A stretch of DNA of 64,000 nt from Ruminococcus sp. UBA7013 (GTDB lineage: Bacteria > Bacillota > Clostridia > Oscillospirales > Ruminococcaceae), in contig DJXD01000068.1 of the NCBI GenBank assembly GCA_002449585.1, forward strand, positions 1 through 64,000, in the 5' to 3' direction. Position 1 is the first letter of the stretch; the number at the start of each line of letters is the position of its first letter. Made by a program: the position numbers and the translations under genes. Below the pieces are notes generated by a model. It did not search any database and was not told the DNA's origin. It worked only from the letters and a program-made list of their open reading frames with translations. Positions 54,229 through 62,863 of this stretch are shown here, one piece after another.

Positions 54229-55674
54229 ATGAATTATAAAATGATCAGCTGGCTGATGGGGCAAATCATCCGTGTGCTGGGGCTTCTGATGCTGCTGCCG
54301 CTGCTGGTCAGCCTGATTTATCATGAACCGGAAAGCATGAAAGCGTTCTTGATCATGGCTGTTGGATTGGTGGTGATTGGCACATTGATCACGCTGAAAA
54401 AACCGGAAAACAAAGATATTTATACAAGGGAAGGGATGGCAACTGTAGCACTGACATGGATTTTGGTTTCTATATTAGGTGCGCTTCCTTATGTATTATC
54501 CGGAGAAATTCCAAATCTGGCAGATGCTATATTTGAAACAGCATCAGGATTTACAACAACAGGCTCAACCATCTTGAATGATATTGAATCTATGTCAAAG
54601 GCCTGTTTATTTTGGAGGAGTTTTTCTCATTTTCTGGGAGGTATGGGCGTTCTGATTTTGATGCTGGCTGTTATGCCGCAGAATGATACCAAAACAATGC
54701 ATTTGGTTCGAGCAGAATCGGCAGGGCCTACCGCCGGAAAGCTGACAGCAAAAATGAGTTCTTCCATCAGGACATTATATATTATATATATTGGCCTGAC
54801 AGCTTTGGAGACGATATTATTATTATTCAGCAAAATGAATTTCTTTGAAGCAATTAATACAGCATTTTCCACTGCTGGAACGGGCGGCTTTGGATTGACA
54901 AATCATAGTATTACAGATTATGATAGTGCCTATATTGATGTTATAATTACGATTTTTATGCTGTTGTTCTCGATTAATTTCACGCTGTATTATTTATTGC
55001 TGACAAAGAAGTTTTCACAGGTATTCCAGAATGAAGAACTTCGCTTTTTCCTGAGCATCGTTGCAGGATCTTCGCTCTTGATTGCATTTAATATTATGCC
55101 GATTTATGGGAATTTTCTGCATTCGCTGAGATATTCTTCTTTTCAGGTACTCACAATGATTTCTACAGCAGGCTTTGCAACAGCTGATTTCACAGAATGG
55201 CCATTTTTCTCACAGATGATATTATTATTATTAATGTTTGTGGGTGGCTGTGCAGGATCTACCGGCGGCGGCCTGAAAGTGATGAGAATTTTAATTCTCT
55301 GTAAAACAGCATTCCGTGAAATCAAGAGAGTTCTGAATCCACGGGCGGTGGTTTCTGTCAAATGTGATGGCCGGGCGGTAGATAAAGAAATTGTTCATGG
55401 CATTAGCTTTTATTTTGTCGTCTTCATGTTATTATCTGCCGTTTCCATGCTTTTATTATCGCTTGACGGACATGATATTCCTACTACAGTTACGGCAGTC
55501 ATTACTTGTCTGAACAATGTAGGCCCTGGCTTGAATGAAATCAGTCCTTCCGGAAATTTTTCAGGCTTTTCCAGCTGGGCTAAAATTTTATTAAGTCTGG
55601 ATATGCTTCTTGGAAGATTGGAAATTTATCCCATGCTGGTATTATTTACAATCCGGAAAAATAAAAAAATATAA
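54229..55674 (+). CDS. trkH: Trk potassium channel TrkH
   Basis: 481 residues, eight or more membrane helices in four pore-loop repeats. Selectivity regions are visible: ETASGFTTTGSTI, FSTAGTGGFG, ISTAGFATADF and NNVGPGLNEI. It imports K+ with TrkA. GAGGTG lies before the ATG. A strong terminator follows. Confidence 0.95.
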   Translation: MNYKMISWLMGQIIRVLGLLMLLPLLVSLIYHEPESMKAFLIMAVGLVVIGTLITLKKPENKDIYTREGMATVALTWILVSILGALPYVLSGEIPNLADAIFETASGFTTTGSTILNDIESMSKACLFWRSFSHFLGGMGVLILMLAVMPQNDTKTMHLVRAESAGPTAGKLTAKMSSSIRTLYIIYIGLTALETILLLFSKMNFFEAINTAFSTAGTGGFGLTNHSITDYDSAYIDVIITIFMLLFSINFTLYYLLLTKKFSQVFQNEELRFFLSIVAGSSLLIAFNIMPIYGNFLHSLRYSSFQVLTMISTAGFATADFTEWPFFSQMILLLLMFVGGCAGSTGGGLKVMRILILCKTAFREIKRVLNPRAVVSVKCDGRAVDKEIVHGISFYFVVFMLLSAVSMLLLSLDGHDIPTTVTAVITCLNNVGPGLNEISPSGNFSGFSSWAKILLSLDMLLGRLEIYPMLVLFTIRKNKKI

Positions 55675-55679
55675 AAATT

Positions 55680-55711
55680 TTCCCTGTAGTGTACTACAGG
55701 GAATTTTTTTT
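55680..55711 (+). terminator. trkH terminator
   Basis: A perfect 10-bp stem TTCCCTGTAG/CTACAGGGAA (55680-55689 with 55694-55703), a 4-nt loop and eight Ts. Confidence 0.93.
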
Positions 55712-55722
55712 GCTGAAAAAAT

Positions 55723-55751
55723 TTGACTTCTTTTGATTTATATGTTATAAT
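55723..55751 (+). promoter_or_regulatory. Promoter of the ADP-ribosylglycohydrolase/LRR operon
   Basis: TTGACT (55723-55728), a 17-nt spacer and TATAAT (55746-55751), 12 nt after the trkH terminator and about 35 nt before the ATG. Confidence 0.87.
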
Positions 55752-55785
55752 AGATAAAACTGATCATGAAATGAGGTTAAATTTT

Positions 55786-56775
55786 ATGAAAAATCAAGAT
55801 CAATATCAGGGCTGTCTGGTCGGCGGTGCGGCTGGTGATGCGCTGGGCTATGAAGTGGAATTTATGCGCAGGCGTGCGATTTTAAGAGAATTCGGCCAGG
55901 ATGGCATTACAGAATATGTCCTGCATCATGGAAAGGCTGTTTTTTCGGATGATACGCAAATGACACTGTTCACGGCTGATGGACTGCTGAATGAAGAAGA
56001 ACCTTCCAGATATATCCGTTCTGTGAGAAAAGCTTATCTTGCATGGTATGCTACACAGAATAAAAGCTTTCACAGTGATATGGGCTCTGGCCTTTTGGAT
56101 ATTCCGGAATTATTTGCCAGACGTGCCCCCGGTATGACATGCATGAATGCGCTTTCACAGGGCGGAAATGGTACGCCGGAAGAGCCGCTTAATGATAGTA
56201 AAGGTTGCGGCGGTGTTATGAGAACTGCTCCCATCGGTCTGGTCTCTCTCAATGCGGAACAAACTGTCACAATTGGCGCAGAAGCGGCGGCATTAACCCA
56301 TGGTCATCCGCTGGGCTGGCTTCCGGGCGGCATGTTTTCAGAAATGATCCGTCTGCTGGCACAGGAACAGTATTCCATCCGGGATGCCGCAAAAAGTGCT
56401 TTGGAAACAACAGAAAAAATCTATCCGGATACAGAATATCTTTCTGATTTTCATGATATTATTATGAATGCTTTGACATTGGCTGATCAAACTGGTGTTC
56501 CACATGAAGCTGTCAAAGAAATCGGTGAAGGCTGGGTAGGCGATGAAGCACTAGCAATTGCTATTTATTGTGCGGCAAAATTTGAATCTGATTTTGATCT
56601 GTGTCTGAAAACAGCAGTTAATCATGATGGTGATAGTGATAGTACTGGTGCAATTGCAGGGAATCTGCTGGGCGCAAAGATCGGGCTTTCCGGTATTCCT
56701 GAAAAATATCAGAAAAATCTGGAATTATATGATTTATTAATTCAAATGGCTGATCGTTTATATCAGAAAGGCTAA
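55786..56775 (+). CDS. ADP-ribosylglycohydrolase (DraG/ARH family)
   Basis: 329 residues from ATG 55786 (GAGG 9 nt upstream). The all-helical DraG fold is marked by GCLVGGAAGDALGYEVEF, the metal-binding DDTQMTLFTADGLL, GHPLGWLPGGMFSEMI and the C-terminal metal site NHDGDSDSTGAIAGNLLGA, where the Asp residues bind the two Mg ions. It removes ADP-ribose from a modified side chain; the target is unknown. Leads the operon with the GH3-LRR and LRR genes (2-nt gap). A second, unrelated ADP-ribose hydrolase lies at 51845-52708. Confidence 0.92.
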   Translation: MKNQDQYQGCLVGGAAGDALGYEVEFMRRRAILREFGQDGITEYVLHHGKAVFSDDTQMTLFTADGLLNEEEPSRYIRSVRKAYLAWYATQNKSFHSDMGSGLLDIPELFARRAPGMTCMNALSQGGNGTPEEPLNDSKGCGGVMRTAPIGLVSLNAEQTVTIGAEAAALTHGHPLGWLPGGMFSEMIRLLAQEQYSIRDAAKSALETTEKIYPDTEYLSDFHDIIMNALTLADQTGVPHEAVKEIGEGWVGDEALAIAIYCAAKFESDFDLCLKTAVNHDGDSDSTGAIAGNLLGAKIGLSGIPEKYQKNLELYDLLIQMADRLYQKG

Positions 56776-56777
56776 TT

Positions 56778-59700
56778 ATGAAGAAAATATTAGATTGGGA
56801 AAAATATCTTTCTGTTGCGGCACAGGCCGCAGCAGAAGGAATTGTAATGCTGGAAAATAAAAATCATGCGCTCCCTTTGGATGATTCTGAAGAAATCGCA
56901 TTATTTGGCAGAATGCAGACGCATTATTATAAATCCGGCACAGGTTCAGGCGGAATGGTGAATGTCTCTCATGTAATAGATATACCAGAGGGACTTAAAA
57001 ATGCAGGAATCCGGATGAATCAGAAATTAGCAGATTTTTATCAGAAATGGGAAGAGCAATTCCCTTATGAATCTGGAAGCGGCTGGAGCGGTGAACCTTG
57101 GTCACAGAAAGAAGCCGTTCTTGAGGAATCTTTTGTCAAAGAAATCGCAGAATCCTGTAAAATCGCTGTTGTAATTATCGCACGGACTGCCGGAGAAGAA
57201 CAGGATCATAGACTTGAGAAAGGCTCTTATCTGCTGACTGATGCTGAAACAGATATGATCCGCCTGACAAGAAAATATTTTCAGAAATTAATTATTTTAT
57301 TAAATACTGGTAATCTGATAGATCTGCATTTTATAGATGAATATCAGCCTGATGCTGTATTATATATCTGGCAGGGCGGCATGATCGGGGGAACAGGTGC
57401 GGCCAAAGTGCTGACGGGTGAAATTTCTCCATGCGGAAAGCTCCCGGATACAATTGCTTATAAAATTCAGGATTATCCCTCTGATTCTGATTTTGGAAAT
57501 CAAGATACAGATTTTTATACAGAAGATATTTATGTTGGCTATCGCTTTTTTGAAACAATGGGAAAAGAAAAAGTTCGTTATCCATTCGGCTATGGATTGA
57601 GCTATACCCGTTTCGAGATAAAATCCGGTATATGGCATATTAATGAAGAAACCCAACAAGTGGAAATTCATGTTGCTGTTACAAATATCGGAAATGTTCC
57701 CGGAAAAGAAGTGATTCAGATCTATTGCAAAGCCCCTCACGGGAAACTTGATAAGCCTGCCCGTGTCCTGACAGCCTTTCAGAAAACAAAAACACTTGCC
57801 CCCGGTGAAACACAGGAATTTGATATTCCCCTGATTCCTCCTGTTTCTTATGATGATAAAAATATTACAGAATATCCCTATTGTAATGTTCTGGAAGCTG
57901 GAGAATATCAGTTTTATATTGGCTCAGATGTCAGAAATGCAAAACATGAGGCCAGTATCGTACTTTCTGAAACAGTGGCCAGTTCAAAGAAAAAGCAGTG
58001 TCTTGCGCCTGTACAGGCATTTAACCGGATGACAAATAATCAGCATAAATTCGAGCCTGTTCCATTAAGAAAATATGAACCAGAAGACCGCATACTTGAA
58101 AATCAGCCGGAGGAATTCCCCCCAACACAGAAAAAATCTGTCCTCGCTGATGTGCTTCATGGTCATGTTACTATGGAAGAATTTATTGCACAATTTTCAG
58201 ATGTGCAACTAATGCAGATCATTTGCGGTGAAGGCATGGGAAGCCCTCGTGTTACACCTGGTACAGCCGCTGCATTCGGAGGTGTGACAGATGATCTCAT
58301 TTCTTATGGCATTCCTGCTGCCTGCTGTGCAGATGGCCCTTCTGGTATTCGCATGGATTCTGGTACAGAAGCATTCAGTCTGCCCATAGGTACAATGTTG
58401 GCCTCTACTTTCAATCCCGAACTGATTACAGAATTATTTAGTTTTGTCGGCATGGAATTGGCTGCAAATCAAATTGATTGTCTGCTAGCTCCGGGCATGA
58501 ATATTCATCGTCATCCGCTCAATGGCCGTAATTTTGAATATTTTTCAGAAGATCCCCTTTTGACTGGCATCATGGCATGTGCTGAGCTGAAAGGCTTGCA
58601 TCAGTCCAATGTTACCGGAACACTCAAACATTTTTGTGCCAATAATCAAGAAACAAATCGTCATATGTTGAATTCTGTCGTTTCAGAACGAGCTCTCCGT
58701 GAAATCTATCTCAGAGGGTTTGAAATCGCTGTCAAAGAAGGATCTGCAAAATCTATTATGACAACATACGGCTTGATCAATGACATCCGGACACCATGTA
58801 ATTATGATCTTTGTACTGAAATTCTCCGTCATGAATGGGGTTTCACAGGTTTCGTTATGACAGATTGGTGGACAGATCTTAACTCACTGAACACTGAAAA
58901 AAGTGGCGGTGATCTGAAAGCCATGATTCATGCACAGAATGATATTTACATGGTCAGCAATGATTTTACTGAACTTCTGAATGGTACATTTATCTCAGCA
59001 CGTTCCCAATTGCAAAGAAACGCTGCAAATCTCTGCAATTTTCTGATGCATACCAATGCAATGAAGCGATTGCTGGGGGAAGAAACAGAAATTGAAATCA
59101 TCAATCGCCCCGATCAGATCACAGAACAGCAGAAAGAAATAAAATTTTATGAGCTTGATGCAGAAATCACGATTGATCTGCATGATGTAAAAGTCAGCAA
59201 AGGCAGTTCTTATAGCTTTGGCCTTCATCTTAAAAATACAGGCTGGTATGAAGCCGTTCTAACCGCATCCAGCAAACAAAACCCCCGTGCACAAATGACA
59301 GTAACACTTTTCTGCATGGGAACAGCGGCCGGATCATTCACATGGAACGGCACAAAAGGAAATCCTGTTTCCCAGTCCAAACTATTACCCATGCTTTCTG
59401 AATACAGTACAATCCGCCTTTATTTCGCACAGAATGGCCTTGATCTGCATCAAATCACATTCCGGAAGCCGACAGTGCTGAAAATTCCGGAAGGCATACA
59501 GACAATAGAAAGTATGGAATATTTTAGAAAATATATCGAGAAAGTCATCATTCCCGATACTGTTTCGAGAATCGGTGAAGATGCTTTTTCGTACTGTTTT
59601 GAATTGAAAGAAGTGATCTTTGAGAATCCAAAAGGCCAGAAACAGGATACTGTGATAGAAGAAAATGCATTTTCTAACTGTTCTATCAGTCAGATTATCA

Positions 59701-60548
59701 TTCCTGAAGGAGTCACAACTATCAAAAAAAATGCTTTCTATGGCTGTGCTAGGCTGAAAAGTGTATTTCTTCCGGCATCTTTAACAGAAATCCATCCGCA
59801 AGCATTCAGAAGTTGCTTTGAACTGAAAGAAGTTCATGTTTCAAGTGAAAATCCGGAATATGTCAGTGTTGATGGTGTTCTGTATGATAAAAATAGGGAA
59901 ACTCTGATCTATTGGCCATGTAACAAAACGCCTTTTCAGCTTCCTGAAACTGTCACAGGAATTGAACATTTTGCCTGTAATGGCATAAATCAGAAATCTA
60001 TTGTCATTCCGGACAATGTCCTGGCCATTGGAAACAGTGCTTTTTTTGATGCTGAAACTTTGGAAGAATTAATTATTCCGGATACTGTTATTTATATTGG
60101 AAAAAATATTTGTGGTGCTTCACGGTTTCGAAGTTCTAAAATTTTGCTTCATCGGAATGGCATTGAAGTTTTGACATATAAAAATCTGCTCAGTGATGTT
60201 TTGCATATGATTGATAAAAAAGATTTTTCAATACTTTGCCCCAGTATCCGCCGAGCTGTTGCCTTACAGATGTTTTTGAAAGATCCTTGTGATTTCTATG
60301 TTAATTATTATATCAAAAAGCATGTAAAAGAAGTATTTTTCAGGCTGATCCGGAAAGAAACGCCTGAAGCGATGCAATATTTTCTGACACATGGCGATTT
60401 CATCACAAAGGAAAATATTGATGAAATTATTCTATATGCCATTGAAAAGAAGAAATCAGAAATGCAGGTTTTGCTGACAGATTATAAAAATACACATATT
60501 GGCTATGATGATTCTGAAACGATCATCAAGAGAAAATTTGCATTATGA
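56778..60548 (+). CDS. Cytoplasmic GH3 glycosidase (permuted order) fused to leucine-rich repeats
   Basis: 1256 residues, no signal peptide. Order: alpha/beta sandwich of GH3 (about 1-280; AGEEQDH with Glu140/Glu141 as likely acid/base region), fibronectin III-like domain (285-400), linker, GH3 TIM barrel (about 450-790) with nucleophile Asp696 in GFVMTDWW, a beta-sandwich (about 790-895), BspA-type LRRs (about 895-1120) and a helical C-terminal module. The barrel-last order is known from some rumen beta-glucosidases. The LRR fusion is unusual. The last about 130 residues, ending HIGYDDSETIIKRKFAL, are shared with the next two genes. The substrate is unknown, probably a beta-glucoside. Confidence 0.85.
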   Translation: MKKILDWEKYLSVAAQAAAEGIVMLENKNHALPLDDSEEIALFGRMQTHYYKSGTGSGGMVNVSHVIDIPEGLKNAGIRMNQKLADFYQKWEEQFPYESGSGWSGEPWSQKEAVLEESFVKEIAESCKIAVVIIARTAGEEQDHRLEKGSYLLTDAETDMIRLTRKYFQKLIILLNTGNLIDLHFIDEYQPDAVLYIWQGGMIGGTGAAKVLTGEISPCGKLPDTIAYKIQDYPSDSDFGNQDTDFYTEDIYVGYRFFETMGKEKVRYPFGYGLSYTRFEIKSGIWHINEETQQVEIHVAVTNIGNVPGKEVIQIYCKAPHGKLDKPARVLTAFQKTKTLAPGETQEFDIPLIPPVSYDDKNITEYPYCNVLEAGEYQFYIGSDVRNAKHEASIVLSETVASSKKKQCLAPVQAFNRMTNNQHKFEPVPLRKYEPEDRILENQPEEFPPTQKKSVLADVLHGHVTMEEFIAQFSDVQLMQIICGEGMGSPRVTPGTAAAFGGVTDDLISYGIPAACCADGPSGIRMDSGTEAFSLPIGTMLASTFNPELITELFSFVGMELAANQIDCLLAPGMNIHRHPLNGRNFEYFSEDPLLTGIMACAELKGLHQSNVTGTLKHFCANNQETNRHMLNSVVSERALREIYLRGFEIAVKEGSAKSIMTTYGLINDIRTPCNYDLCTEILRHEWGFTGFVMTDWWTDLNSLNTEKSGGDLKAMIHAQNDIYMVSNDFTELLNGTFISARSQLQRNAANLCNFLMHTNAMKRLLGEETEIEIINRPDQITEQQKEIKFYELDAEITIDLHDVKVSKGSSYSFGLHLKNTGWYEAVLTASSKQNPRAQMTVTLFCMGTAAGSFTWNGTKGNPVSQSKLLPMLSEYSTIRLYFAQNGLDLHQITFRKPTVLKIPEGIQTIESMEYFRKYIEKVIIPDTVSRIGEDAFSYCFELKEVIFENPKGQKQDTVIEENAFSNCSISQIIIPEGVTTIKKNAFYGCARLKSVFLPASLTEIHPQAFRSCFELKEVHVSSENPEYVSVDGVLYDKNRETLIYWPCNKTPFQLPETVTGIEHFACNGINQKSIVIPDNVLAIGNSAFFDAETLEELIIPDTVIYIGKNICGASRFRSSKILLHRNGIEVLTYKNLLSDVLHMIDKKDFSILCPSIRRAVALQMFLKDPCDFYVNYYIKKHVKEVFFRLIRKETPEAMQYFLTHGDFITKENIDEIILYAIEKKKSEMQVLLTDYKNTHIGYDDSETIIKRKFAL

Positions 60549-60598
60549 GGTGAAATATGGCATTTGAAATTGAAGATCATGTATTGATCAAATATATA
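60481..60598 (+). repeat. Gene-junction repeat, copy A
   Basis: About 118 bp covering the last 22 codons of the GH3-LRR gene, its stop, the ribosome site and the first 14 codons of LRR copy 1. It closely matches the junctions at 61572-61689 and 62747-62863. The stop and ribosome site are packed together in TTATGAGGTG. Confidence 0.85.
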
Positions 60599-61639
60599 CC
60601 AGAGCCGAATGAAACAAAAGTCATTGTTCCGGAGGGGATCACAGAAATCAAAACATTTGCTTTTGGCAGTTGTTCCAATCTGAAAGAAGTGATTCTCCCG
60701 GAAGGTTTGATTAAGATGGGAAGAGATGTATTTTCTAGTTGCCGTTCTCTTGAAAAAATTATCATTCCAGATAGCGTGATTATGATGCATACCCGTACAT
60801 TTATGGACTGTGATGCTCTTGAGAAAATAACACTTCCTAAAAATTTACAGATCATTAAAAGCGATCTTTTTCTGTGTTGTAAGCATCTGAAAGAAATTGA
60901 TATTCCAGATGGTGTGACAAAAATCGAATCAGGAGCATTTCATGATTGTATTAGATTAAAACAAGTTCATCTTCCGGAAAGTGTGCGGTATGTCGGAGAA
61001 CAGGCATTTTCCGGAACGGCATGGCTTCGGACACAGCAGAAGAAAAATGCTCTTGTGATCGCCGGAAATGTCCTGATTAAAGCAAAACCTGTAAATGGTG
61101 TTGTCATTGTTCCGGATACTGTAAAAACGATTGCACAATGTGCATTTTATAATGATCCGAAACTTGAAAAGCTTGTGATTCCGCCGCATATTCTAAATCT
61201 GGATGGCGCAATTATTGGTTGTCGAAATCTGAAAACAATTACCTGTGAGGGATTTACATTTTCTGCAAATCCAAATAAAACTTATTTATTTATCAGAATG
61301 CTTTCTCAAAGAGATTTCTCACCAAGAATGGCTTTGAATATCAAATATCGCTTCTTATGGGAATTATTTGATTCCAGACAGGATGACCCGGAATTGAATG
61401 CTTATATTAAAAAGCATTTCTTGAAAATGTGTCAGTTCCTGATTGATGAAAATCAGATCTCTGTTATGAAAAAATTGTTTTCGATAGGCTGGATTCATAA
61501 GCGTAATATTGATAAGCTTATTTCTTATGCAATTGATCATCAGAAGACAGAAATGCAAATCCTGCTGATGGATTATAAAAATACACATATCGGCTATGAT
61601 GATACAGGAACAATCATCAAGAAAAAATTTGCATTATGA
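60557..61639 (+). CDS. BspA-type leucine-rich repeat protein, tandem copy 1
   Basis: 360 residues, no signal peptide or membrane helix, so probably cytoplasmic. It starts with a conserved MAFEIEDHVLIKYI, then about eight BspA/LRR_5 repeats of about 23 residues (pattern IxIPxGVTxIxxxAFxxCxxL; for example VTKIESGAFHDC). The C-terminal helical module (about 245-360) ends HIGYDDTGTIIKKKFAL. AGGTG lies before the ATG, and its first bases overlap the previous stop region. Likely a protein-binding scaffold; function unknown. Confidence 0.85.
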   Translation: MAFEIEDHVLIKYIPEPNETKVIVPEGITEIKTFAFGSCSNLKEVILPEGLIKMGRDVFSSCRSLEKIIIPDSVIMMHTRTFMDCDALEKITLPKNLQIIKSDLFLCCKHLKEIDIPDGVTKIESGAFHDCIRLKQVHLPESVRYVGEQAFSGTAWLRTQQKKNALVIAGNVLIKAKPVNGVVIVPDTVKTIAQCAFYNDPKLEKLVIPPHILNLDGAIIGCRNLKTITCEGFTFSANPNKTYLFIRMLSQRDFSPRMALNIKYRFLWELFDSRQDDPELNAYIKKHFLKMCQFLIDENQISVMKKLFSIGWIHKRNIDKLISYAIDHQKTEMQILLMDYKNTHIGYDDTGTIIKKKFAL

Positions 61640-61689
61640 GGTGCAATATGTCATTTGAAATTGAAAATCATGTATTGATCAAATATATA
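61572..61689 (+). repeat. Gene-junction repeat, copy B
   Basis: Second copy of the junction repeat, between LRR copies 1 and 2. It differs from copy A at scattered third-codon positions and a few others. Confidence 0.85.
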
Positions 61690-62814
61690 GAAGAGCCGAA
61701 TGTAACAGAAATTATCATTCCGGAAGGAATCACCCATATTGGGCAGTATGCTTTTTCGCAGGGCTGTCTGAGAAAAGTTGTTCTTCCGGAAAGTATCATC
61801 AAAATTGAAGATGGTGCATTTTTTCAATGTGGATCACTGGAAGCGATCAATTTCCCATCTAATCTGGAACATATTGGCATTTGTGCTTTTTACGCCTGCG
61901 GATTAAAAAGAGTAATTCTGCCAGAAGGCGTGAAAAAAATCAATATTGGTACATTTAATCTGTGTAATTATTTGGAAGAAGTGCATCTCCCTGATTCTGT
62001 TACACAAATTGATAATTTCGCATTTGCAGAATGCATCAATTTAGAAAAAATTCATCTTCCAGATCATTTAACAGAAATCAGCACACATGCGTTCAGAAAC
62101 TGCGAACATCTGAATATGATTTCCATTCCTGAAAGTGTGAATGTGATCGGCAAAGGGGCTTTTCAAGGAACACCATGGCTGAAACAATTGCAGAATCAAA
62201 ATGATCTTGTGATTGTGAATCATATCTTAATCTGGGCAAAAATCATATCAAAAGTTTTTACAATTCCGAAAGGAATTACCTGTCTTGCTAGTGGTGCATT
62301 TTATACTTATCATACACAAAGAAATCTTGAAAATATTATCATTCCGGAACATATAACAAGAATTGAGAATGATGCTTTTTCAGGCTGTACGCATTTGAGA
62401 AGTATCACTTATCATGGATTTACATTCTCTCCTGATATATCCGGGAAAATCAAAATTGACCGGATTTTGTCTATGATTGATCAAAAAAATTTCTCTGTCA
62501 GAATCTCTCTTTCTGTGAAATATCGAGTATTATGGGAAATGTTCTTTTCAAAGCCGGATGATCCGGATGTGTGGGAATATATCAAAGCCCATTTCAATAA
62601 CATGCTTCCTGTTCTGATTGATCTTGAAAGAATGGATATTATGCAGAAAGTACTTGATTCTGGATTGATAAAAAAGCAAAATATTGATAAATTTATTTCT
62701 TATGCAATTGATCATCAGAAGCTAGAAATGCAGATCCTGCTGACAGATTATAAAAATACACATATTGGCTATGATGATACAGAGACGATCATCAAGAAAA
62801 AATTTGCATTATGA
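61648..62814 (+). CDS. BspA-type leucine-rich repeat protein, tandem copy 2
   Basis: 388 residues from ATG 61648 (AGGTG 4 nt upstream); an ATG at 61636 overlaps the previous stop and lacks a site. Same plan as copy 1: MSFEIENHVLIKYIEEPN, about nine LRR_5 repeats (ITHIGQYAF, VTQIDNFAFAEC, ITRIENDAFSGC), then the helical C-terminal module ending HIGYDDTETIIKKKFAL. No signal peptide. LRR parts differ much more from copy 1 than do the two ends, as expected for binding surfaces that have diverged. Confidence 0.85.
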   Translation: MSFEIENHVLIKYIEEPNVTEIIIPEGITHIGQYAFSQGCLRKVVLPESIIKIEDGAFFQCGSLEAINFPSNLEHIGICAFYACGLKRVILPEGVKKINIGTFNLCNYLEEVHLPDSVTQIDNFAFAECINLEKIHLPDHLTEISTHAFRNCEHLNMISIPESVNVIGKGAFQGTPWLKQLQNQNDLVIVNHILIWAKIISKVFTIPKGITCLASGAFYTYHTQRNLENIIIPEHITRIENDAFSGCTHLRSITYHGFTFSPDISGKIKIDRILSMIDQKNFSVRISLSVKYRVLWEMFFSKPDDPDVWEYIKAHFNNMLPVLIDLERMDIMQKVLDSGLIKKQNIDKFISYAIDHQKLEMQILLTDYKNTHIGYDDTETIIKKKFAL

Positions 62815-62863
62815 GGTGAAGTATGGATTTTGAAATTGAGAATCATGTATTGATCAGATATAA
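62747..62863 (+). repeat. Gene-junction repeat, copy C
   Basis: Third copy, between LRR copies 2 and 3. Similarity falls off soon after the start of LRR copy 3, whose N terminus is more divergent. Confidence 0.82.

Noticed and set aside
60481..62863. Repeated blocks of about 118 bp, considered as CRISPR or insertion-sequence ends
   Set aside because: They are coding gene ends and starts at paralogue junctions, more than 1 kb apart, without inverted repeats or spacers.
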